38,102 bases of DNA from Nocardia kruczakiae NBRC 101016. Its GTDB lineage: Bacteria; Actinomycetota; Actinomycetes; Mycobacteriales; Mycobacteriaceae. Shown here one piece after another: positions 17,095-26,091 of this stretch (positions are counted from its first letter, which is position 1; the number at the start of each line of letters is the position of its first letter). The notes below the pieces were generated by a model that was not told where the DNA came from, ran no database searches, and saw only the letters and a program-made list of their open reading frames with translations. The DNA is taken from assembly GCF_001612965.1 (NCBI RefSeq), contig NZ_BDBL01000062.1:1-38102 (forward strand). The letters run 5' to 3'. A program made the position numbers and the translations under genes.

Positions 17095-17955
17095 TTACGC
17101 GTTGTAGCGGTAGAAGCCCTCGCCGCTGGCCAGGCCGAGCTTGCCCTTGTCGATGTACTGCGACTTCAGCCACTGCGCCAGCTTCTGGCCGTCCTCGCCG
17201 CTGTTGACCAGGATGTTGTACGGCGTGGTGAGACCGACGATGTCGAGGATCTGGAACGGGCCCGCGGGTGCGCCGGTGCCGATGCGCCAGGTCTCGTCGA
17301 CCGCCTTCGGTTCGGCGTAGCCGCCCGCCGCCAGCGCCATCGCCGAGTTGAGGAACGGCACGAGCAGCGAATTGAGGACGTAACCGGCCTTCTCCTTGTG
17401 CAATTCGATCGGGACCATGCCGATCGCCTCGGCGAAGCCGACCACGGCCTGATACACCTTCGGATCGGTGTCCTCGGTGCCCATGACCTCGGCGGTGTTG
17501 AACTGCCACACCTGATTCGCGAAGTGCAGGGCCAGGAAGCGGTCCGGGCGGCCGGTGGCGTCCTTCATATCGCTGGGCAGCAGCGTCGAGGAGTTGGTGG
17601 CGAAGATGGTGTGCTCGGGCGCGAGTTCGCCGAGCCGGCGATAGGTGTCCTGCTTGATCGACAGCACCTCGGGCACCGCCTCGATGATCAGATCCGCGTC
17701 CCGCGCGGCCTCGGCGAGATCACTGGTGAGCGTGATGCCCGCCGCGGTGGTCTCGGCCTTGCCGTCGCCCGCGCCCTGCACCTGCTCGCGGTAGGTGGCC
17801 GCGAGTTTGTCGAAACGCTCGTGCGCGGCGGTCAGCGCCTCGTCGTTGATGTCGTAGGCGGTCACCTCGAAACCGTGGAAGGCGGTCTGGAAGGCGATCT
17901 GGGATCCCAGGACTCCGGTCCCGAGGACGCTCACCTTGCGAATGGTTGCGGACAT
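17095..17955 (-). CDS. 3-hydroxyacyl-CoA dehydrogenase
   Basis: 286 residues, the normal length of the stand-alone enzyme, which oxidises 3-hydroxyacyl-CoA to 3-ketoacyl-CoA with NAD. The Rossmann turn is VLGTGVLGSQIA (GxGxxG); IIEAVPEVLSIKQ and FATNSSTLLPSDM supply substrate-side residues. The catalytic His lies in LHFANQVWQFNTAEVMG. This differs from the common HFFNPxxxMxLVE form and matches a subgroup with HFAN..W..NTAE. The C-terminal domain begins with KEKAGYVLNSLLVPFLNSAM. GGAG precedes the ATG by 5 nt. It lies 40 nt downstream of the TetR gene in the same direction, so they are likely co-transcribed. Confidence 0.9.
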   Translation of the reverse strand: MSATIRKVSVLGTGVLGSQIAFQTAFHGFEVTAYDINDEALTAAHERFDKLAATYREQVQGAGDGKAETTAAGITLTSDLAEAARDADLIIEAVPEVLSIKQDTYRRLGELAPEHTIFATNSSTLLPSDMKDATGRPDRFLALHFANQVWQFNTAEVMGTEDTDPKVYQAVVGFAEAIGMVPIELHKEKAGYVLNSLLVPFLNSAMALAAGGYAEPKAVDETWRIGTGAPAGPFQILDIVGLTTPYNILVNSGEDGQKLAQWLKSQYIDKGKLGLASGEGFYRYNA

Positions 17956-17969
17956 GTCGACTCCGTTCT

Positions 17970-17985
17970 GCGGGCCGTGGCCCGC
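17970..17985. terminator. Perfect palindromic hairpin between tetR and dehydrogenase genes
   Basis: GCGGGCC-GT-GGCCCGC, 7-bp arms with a 2-nt centre, in the 40-nt gap between the regulator and its downstream gene. It may cause partial termination or be an operator. A 2-nt loop would open to 4 nt in RNA. Confidence 0.35.
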
Positions 17986-17995
17986 GCTGGTGTTT

Positions 17996-18643
17996 TCAGA
18001 TGCCGGAGACCGCGGCGCTGCGGAAACCGGCGACGAGCTGAGCGATCTGGGCGTGCAGATCGGCGATCGGATCGTGGTGGGGATGCACGCCGGTGGACGG
18101 GCGCACCAGCGCCATGTGCAGGACCGCGAAGAGACTGCGGCCCGCCACGCGCGCGGCCTCCCGCTGTACGGCGGTGGGCTCGCCGGAGCCCGCGACCGCG
18201 GTCAGCAGGATCTCGGCGAGGACCGACTCGAGCCGCGCCACCAACGCCAGGCCCTGTTCCCGATAGGTCTCCTCGGGCGGGCCGAACAGCAATTCGCGCT
18301 GGTAGGCGATGGTGTTCTCGGTGTTGCGCGCGGCCGCGACCAGAACCGGCCGCAGCAGCGCCGCGATCGCGCCGACCGGATCGGCGATGTCGCGGGCGCG
18401 CCGCGCGCCCGTCTCGAGTGCCGACCGGAAGTCCTCGTTGTAGACCATGAGCAGCAACTGCCCCTTGGACGAGGCGTAGCGGAAGAGGGTGCCCGCGGCG
18501 ATATCGGCCCGATCGGAGATCTGCTGGGTGGTGACCGCCGCGAACCCGCGTTCGGCAAACAACTGCGCCGCCACCTCGAAGATCCGGCTCTGCTTGGCGC
18601 GCATATTGCGGACCCGCCGCCCGACCTGCTGGGTATCTGCCAT
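17996..18643 (-). CDS. TetR-family transcriptional regulator
   Basis: 215 residues from ATG 18643, preceded by GGGAGG at 6-nt spacing. The N-terminal helix-turn-helix is clear: SRIFEVAAQLFAERGFAAVT, TQQISDRADIAAGTLFRYAS, then SKGQLL. The C-terminal ligand domain is diverse, as usual. A tandem inverted repeat lies 25 nt upstream of its start and is the likely operator, implying autoregulation and control of the co-directional 3-hydroxyacyl-CoA dehydrogenase. The inducer might be an acyl-CoA by context only. Confidence 0.9.
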   Translation of the reverse strand: MADTQQVGRRVRNMRAKQSRIFEVAAQLFAERGFAAVTTQQISDRADIAAGTLFRYASSKGQLLLMVYNEDFRSALETGARRARDIADPVGAIAALLRPVLVAAARNTENTIAYQRELLFGPPEETYREQGLALVARLESVLAEILLTAVAGSGEPTAVQREAARVAGRSLFAVLHMALVRPSTGVHPHHDPIADLHAQIAQLVAGFRSAAVSGI

Positions 18644-18667
18644 CCGGCACCTCCCATCGGCCGACAA

Positions 18668-18698
18668 TAATGAGTGCGCTCATTAATGAGCATACTCA
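18668..18698. promoter_or_regulatory. Tandem TetR-type operator
   Basis: Two copies of TGAG-N4-CTCA (18671-18682 and 18687-18698) separated by TTAA. The first extends to TAATGAG-TGCG-CTCATTA. The copies are 16 nt apart start to start. It lies just before the tetR start in the gap shared with the divergent DUF2804 gene. Confidence 0.65.
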
Positions 18699-18851
18699 GA
18701 GCTATCGGATGCGCAACATGTCCAGCATGACGTCGGACATGCTCGCCGGTCCCGGCCTCGTCGCAGGCGTGGCCCGTTCGTGATGACCGGCCCGGCCGCG
18801 ACAATGGATCGACCGTGGTCGCGGCGACCGCGGCAGCGAAGGAGGGCCACG

Positions 18852-19838
18852 ATGGCCGAATGGGTGACCGCGGAGCGCGAGATCACCGCGAGCGTCGATC
18901 TGTGCACACCGCGGGGCCGGCTGAACCCCGACGCGGTGGGCTGGACGCGCCGCCCGCTGCATCGGGCGAATCTGCGCGGCTGGGGTCGCACCAAGCGATG
19001 GGAGTACTGGGGCATCGTCACTCCCGATCACATCATCGGAATCGTGCTGACGTCGCTGGATTACGCCGGGCTGCAGGGGGTCTACCTGTTCGATCGGGTG
19101 AACGGCACCGAGATCGTCAAGGATGTGGTGACGCCGCTCGCCCGCGGTGTGCACCTTCCCGACCGCAGCGGCGTCGGCGCCGCGTCCGGGCATGCCGGCG
19201 AGCTGGTGATCGAATTGCGAAACGATCCGGGCGGCACCAGGATTCACGCCGCCACTGCGCGAATCGATATCGATCTGACGGCCGGGCTGCCGGCCGGACA
19301 CGAATCGCTGGGTGTCGTGGTGCCGTGGAGTGCGAAGCGCTTCCAGTACACCGTGAAGGATCTCGGCCGCCCGGTTTCGGGCACGCTGACCGTGGACGGC
19401 GTCGCCTACGTGATCGACGACGGATTCGCCGTCCTCGATCACGGACGCGGGAAGTGGCCGTACTCGATCGCGTGGAACTGGGCCGCCGGCTGTGGTCCGG
19501 AGACGGCGATCCAGCTCGGCGGAATGTGGACCGACGGCACGGGTTCGACCGAGAACGCCCTGTTCGTGCGCGGCCGGTTGCACAAGATCGGCGACGAGCT
19601 GGAATGGGTATACGACCGCCGGGATTGGCTGCGGCCGTGGCAGATTCGCGGTCCACGCGTCGCCGTGGAGTTCACTCCCTTCCATGTGCGCGAATCCCGG
19701 ACGGCGCTGGGGGTGCTGGCCAACGACACTCATCAGTGCTTCGGGCACTTCACCGGGCGCGCCCGCACCGACGAGGGGGATTGGGTGGAGTTCGACGGCC
19801 TCACCGGCTGGGCGGAAGAGGCGCGTAACCGCTGGTGA
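18852..19838 (+). CDS. DUF2804 family protein
   Basis: 328 residues. Features of DUF2804 include WGRTKRWEYWGIVTPDHIIG, VPWSAKRFQYTVKDLGRPVS, the GKWPYSIAWNWAAGCG core and a C-terminal FGHFTGRA. It is soluble with no signal peptide. The function of the family is not established; the repeated aromatic-rich strands recall lipocalin or hydroxyneurosporene-synthase-like folds. GGAGG lies 7 nt before ATG 18852. It is divergent from the TetR gene and shares its operator region, so it may be part of that regulon. The mce operon starts 123 nt downstream. Confidence 0.85.
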   Translation: MAEWVTAEREITASVDLCTPRGRLNPDAVGWTRRPLHRANLRGWGRTKRWEYWGIVTPDHIIGIVLTSLDYAGLQGVYLFDRVNGTEIVKDVVTPLARGVHLPDRSGVGAASGHAGELVIELRNDPGGTRIHAATARIDIDLTAGLPAGHESLGVVVPWSAKRFQYTVKDLGRPVSGTLTVDGVAYVIDDGFAVLDHGRGKWPYSIAWNWAAGCGPETAIQLGGMWTDGTGSTENALFVRGRLHKIGDELEWVYDRRDWLRPWQIRGPRVAVEFTPFHVRESRTALGVLANDTHQCFGHFTGRARTDEGDWVEFDGLTGWAEEARNRW

Positions 19839-19867
19839 TCCGAAACGCCACCTACTCGCACTAGCTA

Positions 19868-19895
19868 TTGCGTTCTTGTCTGGCGGATGTAGCAT
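19868..19895 (+). promoter_or_regulatory. Possible promoter of the mce operon
   Basis: TTGCGT at 19868-19873 and TAGCAT at 19890-19895, with a 16-nt spacer, in the AT-richer part of the gap before yrbEA. The match is by eye only. Confidence 0.3.
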
Positions 19896-19961
19896 TATCG
19901 AAACCGAGAATGCGATTTCCGTCTGGTGTCGCGACGCAGCGGGGCTCCGGGAGGTGGCGGC

Positions 19962-20759
19962 ATGGCGATAACTCTGCCGGGGTGGTCCCGGGGTATGTCC
20001 CGTCGTTCGGCGGGCGGGCTGCAGACCATCGGCGGGCTGTTCGCCATGTCGGCCGACGCGGTGAAATTCGCCTTCCGCCGCCCCTTCCAGACCCGCGAAT
20101 TCCTGGAGCAATCCTGGTTCGTGGCACGCGTGTCATTGATTCCGACCCTGCTCGTGGCGATTCCGTTCACCGTGCTGGTGAGCTTCACCCTCAACATCCT
20201 GCTGCGCGAGCTGGGTGCGGCCGATCTCAGCGGCGCGGGCGCGGCATTCGGCGCGGTCACCCAGGTGGGTCCCATGGTGACCGTGCTGATCGTCGCCGGA
20301 TCCGGTGCCACCGCGATGTGCGCGGATCTGGGCTCGCGGACCATCCGCGAGGAGATCGACGCCATGGAGGTCCTCGGCATCGATCCGGTGCAGCGACTCG
20401 TCACACCACGCATGCTCGCTTCGGGGCTGGTGGCGCTGCTGCTGAACAGTCTGGTCTGCATCATCGGTATCGCCGGTGGTTACGTCTTCTCGGTCTATGT
20501 GCAGAACGTCAACCCCGGTGCCTTCGCCAACGGCATCACCTTGCTGACCGGACTGAACGAAGTCGTCATCTCGGCGGTCAAGGCGCTGCTGTTCGGCCTC
20601 GTCGCCGGCCTCATCGCGTGTTATCGCGGGCTGATCGTCTCCGGTGGCGCCAAGGCCGTGGGCAATGCGGTGAACGAAACCGTGGTCTACGCCTTCATGG
20701 CGCTGTTCGTGATCAATGTCGTCGTGACCGCGATCGGCATCCAGATGACGGCCAGATGA
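19962..20759 (+). CDS. yrbEA: Mce transporter permease YrbEA (MlaE family)
   Basis: 265 residues from ATG 19962 with GGGAGG at 8 nt. About five to six membrane helices. MlaE-family signatures: QSWFVARVSLIPTLLVAIPF, VTQVGPMVTVLIVAGSGATA, and the EExDAMEVLGIDP coupling motif (IREEIDAMEVLGIDPVQRLV). It forms, with YrbEB, the inner-membrane channel of an Mce lipid importer driven by the ATPase MceG/Mkl, which is not in this window. First gene of an eight-gene operon. Confidence 0.95.
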   Translation: MAITLPGWSRGMSRRSAGGLQTIGGLFAMSADAVKFAFRRPFQTREFLEQSWFVARVSLIPTLLVAIPFTVLVSFTLNILLRELGAADLSGAGAAFGAVTQVGPMVTVLIVAGSGATAMCADLGSRTIREEIDAMEVLGIDPVQRLVTPRMLASGLVALLLNSLVCIIGIAGGYVFSVYVQNVNPGAFANGITLLTGLNEVVISAVKALLFGLVAGLIACYRGLIVSGGAKAVGNAVNETVVYAFMALFVINVVVTAIGIQMTAR

Positions 20760-20765
20760 GGGGGA

Positions 20766-21617
20766 GTGGCTGTGGTACTGGAAGCGAGATATCCGCGTGC
20801 CGTGCGGCGGGCACGCCGGCCGGTGAAAAGCCTCGGCAGCATCGGCGATCACACCCTCTTCTATGTGCGCGCGCTGTTCGGCGCGCCGTTCGCCGCGTGG
20901 CGCTACAAGAAGGAAACCATCCGGCTCATCGCCGAATTCAGCATGGGCTCGGGCACTTTGGCGGTGTTCGGTGGCACCGTGGTGATCGTCGGATTCCTCA
21001 CCCTGGCCACCGGCGGCACCCTGGCCGTGCAGGGCTACAGCTCGCTGGGCAATATCGGCATCGAGGCGTTGACCGGATTCCTGTCGGCCTTCATCAATGT
21101 GCGCATCTCGGCGCCGGTGGTGGCCGGCATCGGACTGGCGGCGACGTTCGGCGCGGGAGCCACCGCGCAGTTGGGCGCCATGCGGATCAACGAGGAGATC
21201 GACGCGCTGGAATCCATCGCGATCGAACCGATCGCGTATCTGGTGGGCACCCGCATCGTGGCCGGAATGATCGCGATCACCCCGCTGTACTCACTGGCGG
21301 TGGTGGCGTCGTTCCTCGCCAGCCGGGTCACCACCGTCTTCCTGCTCGGCCAGTCCTCGGGGCTCTACGACCACTACTTCACCACCTTCCTCAATCCGCT
21401 CGATCTGGTGTGGTCGTTCGTGCAGGCGATCCTCATGGCGCTCACGATCCTGTTGATACACAGCTATTTCGGGTTCTTCGCCGCCGGTGGGCCCTCCGGC
21501 GTGGGTATCGCGGTGGGCAACGCGGTGCGGACCTCGCTGATCGCGGTCGTCTCGGTCACCCTGCTGGTCTCGCTGGCCATCTACGGCTCCAACGGCAACT
21601 TCAACCTGTCGGGCTAG
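20766..21617 (+). CDS. yrbEB: Mce transporter permease YrbEB (MlaE family)
   Basis: About 283 residues. It has the same fold as YrbEA: GSIGDHTLFYVRALFGAPFA, ATFGAGATAQLGAMRINEEI followed by DALESIAIEPIAYLVGTRIV, and SGLYDHYFTTFLNPLDLVWS. Two GTG codons can start it: 20766, or 20772, which lies better spaced from the GAGGGGGAG ribosome-binding site. It begins 6 nt after yrbEA. It partners YrbEA in the permease. Confidence 0.94.
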   Translation: MAVVLEARYPRAVRRARRPVKSLGSIGDHTLFYVRALFGAPFAAWRYKKETIRLIAEFSMGSGTLAVFGGTVVIVGFLTLATGGTLAVQGYSSLGNIGIEALTGFLSAFINVRISAPVVAGIGLAATFGAGATAQLGAMRINEEIDALESIAIEPIAYLVGTRIVAGMIAITPLYSLAVVASFLASRVTTVFLLGQSSGLYDHYFTTFLNPLDLVWSFVQAILMALTILLIHSYFGFFAAGGPSGVGIAVGNAVRTSLIAVVSVTLLVSLAIYGSNGNFNLSG

Positions 21618-21627
21618 GGGAGAAACC

Positions 21628-22794
21628 GTGTTGCGCAACATTTTACGTCCGATAGTGGGTCTGCTGTCGATCGCCGCGATCGCCGGGGTGGTGGCCCTGG
21701 CGGTGGTCATGTTCCGCGGCGGATTCGCCGATACCGTGCGGGTCACCGTCCTGTCACCGCGCGCGGGCCTGGTGATGTATCCCGACGCGAAGGTGAAGAT
21801 GCGCGGAGTGACCGTGGGCAAGGTGGCCGCGGTGGACGAGCGTCCCGACGGACTCGCCGCGATCCAGCTGGCGATCGACGCCGGCCAGGTGCGACGGATC
21901 CCGTCGAATGTGACCGTGGACATCGCCTCCACCACGGTGTTCGGCGCCAAATACATCGAATTCCTGCCGCCCGCACAGAAGTCCGCGTCCTCGATCCGGG
22001 CCGGCCAGATCTTCGACTCCGGGCACGTGACGGTCGAGATCAACACCATCTTCGAGCGATTGACCGCGGTGCTGGGGCAGATCGAACCGGAGAAGTTGAA
22101 CGAGACGCTGGGGGCGATCGCGGGTGCGACCAACGGCCGCGGCGAACAGGTCGGGCAGATGCTCACCGATCTCGACTCGTTCCTGGCCAAGATCCAGCCG
22201 GCGCTGCCCGCCCTGAGCCGTGAGATCGCCGCCGGACCGAATGTGGCCGCCGCCTACGGCGACGCCGCGCCGGATCTGCTCTCCACCGCGCGCAATGCCG
22301 CCACGATCAGCAAGACTCTGGTGGACGAACAGGCGAATCTCGACGCGCTGCTGGTCAATGCGATCGGCCTGGCCGATGTCGGCAATCAGGTGCTCGGCGA
22401 CAACGGCGCGCCACTGGCCTCGATGCTGCACCTGCTGGTGCCGACCACCGATCTGGCCGCCGAATACGCACCGGCGCTGAAGTGTTCGATCGAGGGCCTG
22501 GACTATATGGCCAATGTGAAACCGGTGCAGGTTCCGGGGATGGGCCTCACGGTCAACTTCCTGTGGGGTGCGGAACCGTATCGGTATCCGCGTGATCTGC
22601 CGAAGGTCGCCGCATCCGGTGGTCCGCAGTGTTCGGTGCTGCCGGTGCACTACAACGGTAAGCCCAAGTTCGTGGTGGTCGACGACGGCGCCGTGCCGTT
22701 CCCGAATACCAACCGCACCCTGCGCGTGAATCCGGATCTGCTGCAGAGCGTGCTGTTCGGGGCCGTCGATCCCACCGCCGGAGGTCCGCGATGA
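21628..22794 (+). CDS. mceA: Mce family protein MceA
   Basis: 388 residues. GTG start with GGGGAG at 6 nt. One N-terminal membrane helix (VGLLSIAAIAGVVALAVVMF) leads to the MlaD/Mce domain (VTVLSPRAGLVMYPDAKVKM ... GKVAAV) and then the long helical Mce-specific region, ending with a large C-terminal domain containing WGAEPYRYPRDLPKV. In the family, six Mce subunits make a hexameric needle that shuttles lipids across the envelope. The stop overlaps mceB (ATGA). Confidence 0.94.
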   Translation: MLRNILRPIVGLLSIAAIAGVVALAVVMFRGGFADTVRVTVLSPRAGLVMYPDAKVKMRGVTVGKVAAVDERPDGLAAIQLAIDAGQVRRIPSNVTVDIASTTVFGAKYIEFLPPAQKSASSIRAGQIFDSGHVTVEINTIFERLTAVLGQIEPEKLNETLGAIAGATNGRGEQVGQMLTDLDSFLAKIQPALPALSREIAAGPNVAAAYGDAAPDLLSTARNAATISKTLVDEQANLDALLVNAIGLADVGNQVLGDNGAPLASMLHLLVPTTDLAAEYAPALKCSIEGLDYMANVKPVQVPGMGLTVNFLWGAEPYRYPRDLPKVAASGGPQCSVLPVHYNGKPKFVVVDDGAVPFPNTNRTLRVNPDLLQSVLFGAVDPTAGGPR

Positions 22795-23813
22795 GACAAC
22801 GGGACACACCGCTGCTGAAATTCGGCGCCTTCGCGCTGGTGATGGTGGTTCTCTCCGGATTCCTGGTCCTGGTCTTCGGCCAGTACCGCACCGGTTCGAC
22901 CAATGGCTATTCGGCGGAATTCACCGACTCGTCGGGGCTGCGCTCCGGCGACAGTGTGCGGGTGGCCGGTGTCGAGGTGGGACGAGTGAAGGGGGTGACC
23001 TTGCGCCCGGATCAGCGGGTGGTGGTGACCTTCGACGCCGACCGCGACATCGTGCTCACCGGAGGCACCAAGGCCGCCATCCGCTATCTGAATCTGGTCG
23101 GCGACCGCTATCTCGAACTGACCGACGGGCCGGGATCGACCGCGACCCTGCGGCCCGGCGCGCGCATTCCGCTCGAACGGACCACGCCCGCATTGGATCT
23201 CGACCTTTTGCTCGGCGGCCTGAAACCCGTGCTGCAGGGTCTGAACGCCCAGGAGGTCAATTCGCTCACCTGGTCGCTGGTGCAGATCGTGCAGGGACAG
23301 GAGGGCACGGTCGATTCGCTGCTGACCAAGACCGCCTCCTTCTCCTCCCGGCTCGCCGACACCAGCGATGTGGTGGGCAAGTTGATCGACAACCTGAATC
23401 AGGTCATGGAAACCCTCGCGAGCAACGGCACCCAGTTCTCCGACGCCATCGACCGCCTCGAGCAACTGGTGACCCAGCTGTCGCAGGACCGCGATCCGAT
23501 CGGTTCCGCGATCGACGCGCTCGACCGCGGAACCGCTTCGGTCGCCGACCTTCTCACGCAGAGCCGGGCCCCCTTGGCCGATACCGTCGACCAGCTCGCG
23601 AGGCTGGCTCCGGCCGTGGACGACGGTAAGGACAAGGTCGACTACGCATTGCAGCGGGCGCCGGAGAACTTCCGGAAGATGGTGCGAACCGGTTCCTACG
23701 GCAACTTCATCCAATACTTCGTGTGCGCGTTGACCATTCGGGTCAGCGATCAGTCCGGGCAGGTGGTTCAGCTGCCCTGGATCAAAACCGAGACGGGGAG
23801 GTGTGCACCGTAA
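22791..23813 (+). CDS. mceB: Mce family protein MceB
   Basis: 340 residues: N-terminal helix (FGAFALVMVVLSGFLVLVFG), Mce domain (YSAEFTDSSGLRSGDSVRVA, GVEVGRVKGV) and a helical coil, then the conserved C-terminal motif NFIQYFVCALTI. Overlaps mceA by 4 nt and mceC at TAATG. The C-terminus ends with a Cys that pairs in some family members with the upstream one; this is not certain here. Confidence 0.94.
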   Translation: MRQRDTPLLKFGAFALVMVVLSGFLVLVFGQYRTGSTNGYSAEFTDSSGLRSGDSVRVAGVEVGRVKGVTLRPDQRVVVTFDADRDIVLTGGTKAAIRYLNLVGDRYLELTDGPGSTATLRPGARIPLERTTPALDLDLLLGGLKPVLQGLNAQEVNSLTWSLVQIVQGQEGTVDSLLTKTASFSSRLADTSDVVGKLIDNLNQVMETLASNGTQFSDAIDRLEQLVTQLSQDRDPIGSAIDALDRGTASVADLLTQSRAPLADTVDQLARLAPAVDDGKDKVDYALQRAPENFRKMVRTGSYGNFIQYFVCALTIRVSDQSGQVVQLPWIKTETGRCAP

Positions 23814-24847
23814 TGCTGCATTACCGCGGCGCTCATCTGTTACGTCCCGGACTGGTCGGGATCGTGATGATGGTGTGCGTCATCCTGATCGGCCTGCAGT
23901 CGCAGAAGTTCATGGCATGGGGCACCACCGTGCGCTACCAGGCGCTGTTCGGCGAGGCGGCCGGGCTCGCGGTCGGCGACGACGTGATCGTCTCGGGCGT
24001 GCGGGTCGGCACGGTGCAGAAAGTGGTGCTGCACAACGGGGATGCGCTGGTGGTGTTCTCGGTGAACTCGACCATCCGGCTCGGCGCCGACAGTTCGGCG
24101 CATATCAAGACCAGTTCGCTGCTGGGCAAGCGCGATCTCACGGTGATATCCGCGGGATCCGGCCGGATGCGCTCCCTCGACACGATTCCGTCGTCGCGCA
24201 CCTCCTCGCCGTACTCGCTGACCGATGCCGTCGGTGATCTGAGCACCAAGACCTCGGCGATCGACATCGATTCGCTCAACCGTTCCCTCGACATGCTGTC
24301 CTCGACGTTGAACCACATCGCACCGCAGGTGGGCCCCGCATTCGACGGGCTCACGCAGTTGTCGAAGACGATCAACAGCCGCAACGAATCGCTGCGGCAG
24401 TTGCTGGTCGGCGCGGGCACGGTCACCTCGGTGCTCGCCCAGCGCAGTCAGCAGGTGAATACGCTGATCCTCGATGCGAATGCGCTGGTCGACGTGCTCG
24501 CGCAGCGCCGCCAGGAAATCGTCGATCTACTCGCCAACACCTCGGCGGTGGCGAAGCAACTGTCGGGCCTGGTCGCCGACAACGAGGCCGCGCTCGGACC
24601 GACACTGGACCGGCTCAACTGCATCGCCGCGATGCTCGAGAAGAATCGCGACAATATCGGCAAGGCGATACCCGGATACGCGAAAGTCGCACTGACACAG
24701 GGTGAAGCCGTCTCCGGTGGCCGCTTCTACAACGCATTCGTCGCGAATCTGATCGACGGGCAGGATATTCAGCCCTTCATCGACCGGGCGTTCGGCGTGA
24801 ACCCGCCGGCCCAGTTCCCGCTACCGCATCCGGAGCCGCCGCGATGA
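23813..24847 (+). CDS. mceC: Mce family protein MceC
   Basis: 344 residues from ATG 23813, which overlaps the mceB stop by one base; GGGGAGG lies 11 nt upstream. An in-frame GTG at 23801 overlaps that site and is less likely. N-terminal helix (PGLVGIVMMVCVILIGL), Mce domain (YQALFGEAAGLAVGDDVIVS, GVRVGTV) and long helical repeat region with QRRQEIVDLLANTSAVAKQL. The stop overlaps mceD. Confidence 0.94.
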   Translation: MLHYRGAHLLRPGLVGIVMMVCVILIGLQSQKFMAWGTTVRYQALFGEAAGLAVGDDVIVSGVRVGTVQKVVLHNGDALVVFSVNSTIRLGADSSAHIKTSSLLGKRDLTVISAGSGRMRSLDTIPSSRTSSPYSLTDAVGDLSTKTSAIDIDSLNRSLDMLSSTLNHIAPQVGPAFDGLTQLSKTINSRNESLRQLLVGAGTVTSVLAQRSQQVNTLILDANALVDVLAQRRQEIVDLLANTSAVAKQLSGLVADNEAALGPTLDRLNCIAAMLEKNRDNIGKAIPGYAKVALTQGEAVSGGRFYNAFVANLIDGQDIQPFIDRAFGVNPPAQFPLPHPEPPR

Positions 24848-26091
24848 GTACGAGATGGATCGTCCGGATCGTCGGTGCCGTGGTGATCGTCGCGGTCGTG
24901 GTGACCGGGGCTGTGATCGGTTATCGAGAACTGTTCGGGCCCAAGCACTTCACCGCGATATTCACCACCGCGACCGCCATCTACCCCGGCGACGACGTGC
25001 GCGTCGCGGGGGTGAAGGTGGGGCATATCCGATCGATCACCCCGCGAGGGACGACCACCGAAATGGTGCTCGCCGTCGACCGTGATATCCGCGTGCCCGC
25101 CGACGCGCGGGCGGTGATCGTGGCACAGAGCCTGGTCGCGGCCCGCTACGTCCAATTGACGCCCGCGTATCGGACCAGCGGCCCGACGCTCGCCGACGGT
25201 GCGGTGATCCCGGTCGAACGCACCGCGGTACCGGTGGAGTGGGACGAGATCAAGACGCAATTGACCAAGCTGGCAACGGGTTTGGGTCCCAGCGGCGACG
25301 CCGCCGGCAGTTCGATGGGCCGGTTCGTCGACAGCACCGCCGCCGCGCTGAGCGACGGTAACGGCGAGAAGTTGCGGCAGATGCTGGCCCAGCTGTCCGC
25401 GGTGGGTCGCATCCTGGCCGACGGCAGCGGCAATATCGTCGACATCCTGCAGAATCTGCAGACCTTCGTGGACGCGTTGAAGGGCAGCGGTACCGAAATC
25501 GTCCAGTTCGAGAATCGGCTCGCGACGCTGTCCAGTGTGGTCGACGACAGCAAATCCGACCTGGACGCCGCGCTGCGCGAACTGTCGGTCGCGGTGGGCG
25601 AGGTCCAGCGCTTCGTCTCCGAGAACCGCGCGAAGGCCGGCGAACAGGTGCAGCGGCTGGCGAATGTGACCCAGAATCTGGTGGATCATCGCGCGGATCT
25701 GGAGAATCTGCTGCATATCGCGCCGAACAGCATCGCCAACTTCTATCACATCTACAATCCCGACACCGGCACGGAGGCAGGGGTTTTCGAGCTCAACAAC
25801 TTCTCCAATCCGATGCAGTTCATCTGCGCCGGTGTGGCGAGTATCGAGAACGCCACGGCCGCCGAGTCGGGGGAGAAGTGCCGCCAGTATCTGGGTCCGA
25901 TCTTGCCCCTGCTCAGCTTCAACTATCTGCCGTTGCCGGTGAGCCCGGCGACCGGGCCGGCGCCGGATCCGAACAACGTGATCTACAGCGAACCCGATCT
26001 GGTGCCGAAGATCGTCGGACAGCAACCCGGCCCGTCGGCGCCGACGTCGGTCACCGAACTGCTCCAGCCCTGGGGGAGGCCACCGTCATGA
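24844..26091 (+). CDS. mceD: Mce family protein MceD
   Basis: 415 residues. N-terminal helix (IVGAVVIVAVVVTGAVIGY), Mce domain (FTAIFTTATAIYPGDDVRVA, GVKVGHIRSI), then the helical channel-forming region, and the conserved LLHIAPNSIANFYHIYNPDT followed by a Pro-rich C-terminus. It overlaps mceC and mceE by 4 nt each. Confidence 0.94.
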   Translation: MSTRWIVRIVGAVVIVAVVVTGAVIGYRELFGPKHFTAIFTTATAIYPGDDVRVAGVKVGHIRSITPRGTTTEMVLAVDRDIRVPADARAVIVAQSLVAARYVQLTPAYRTSGPTLADGAVIPVERTAVPVEWDEIKTQLTKLATGLGPSGDAAGSSMGRFVDSTAAALSDGNGEKLRQMLAQLSAVGRILADGSGNIVDILQNLQTFVDALKGSGTEIVQFENRLATLSSVVDDSKSDLDAALRELSVAVGEVQRFVSENRAKAGEQVQRLANVTQNLVDHRADLENLLHIAPNSIANFYHIYNPDTGTEAGVFELNNFSNPMQFICAGVASIENATAAESGEKCRQYLGPILPLLSFNYLPLPVSPATGPAPDPNNVIYSEPDLVPKIVGQQPGPSAPTSVTELLQPWGRPPS

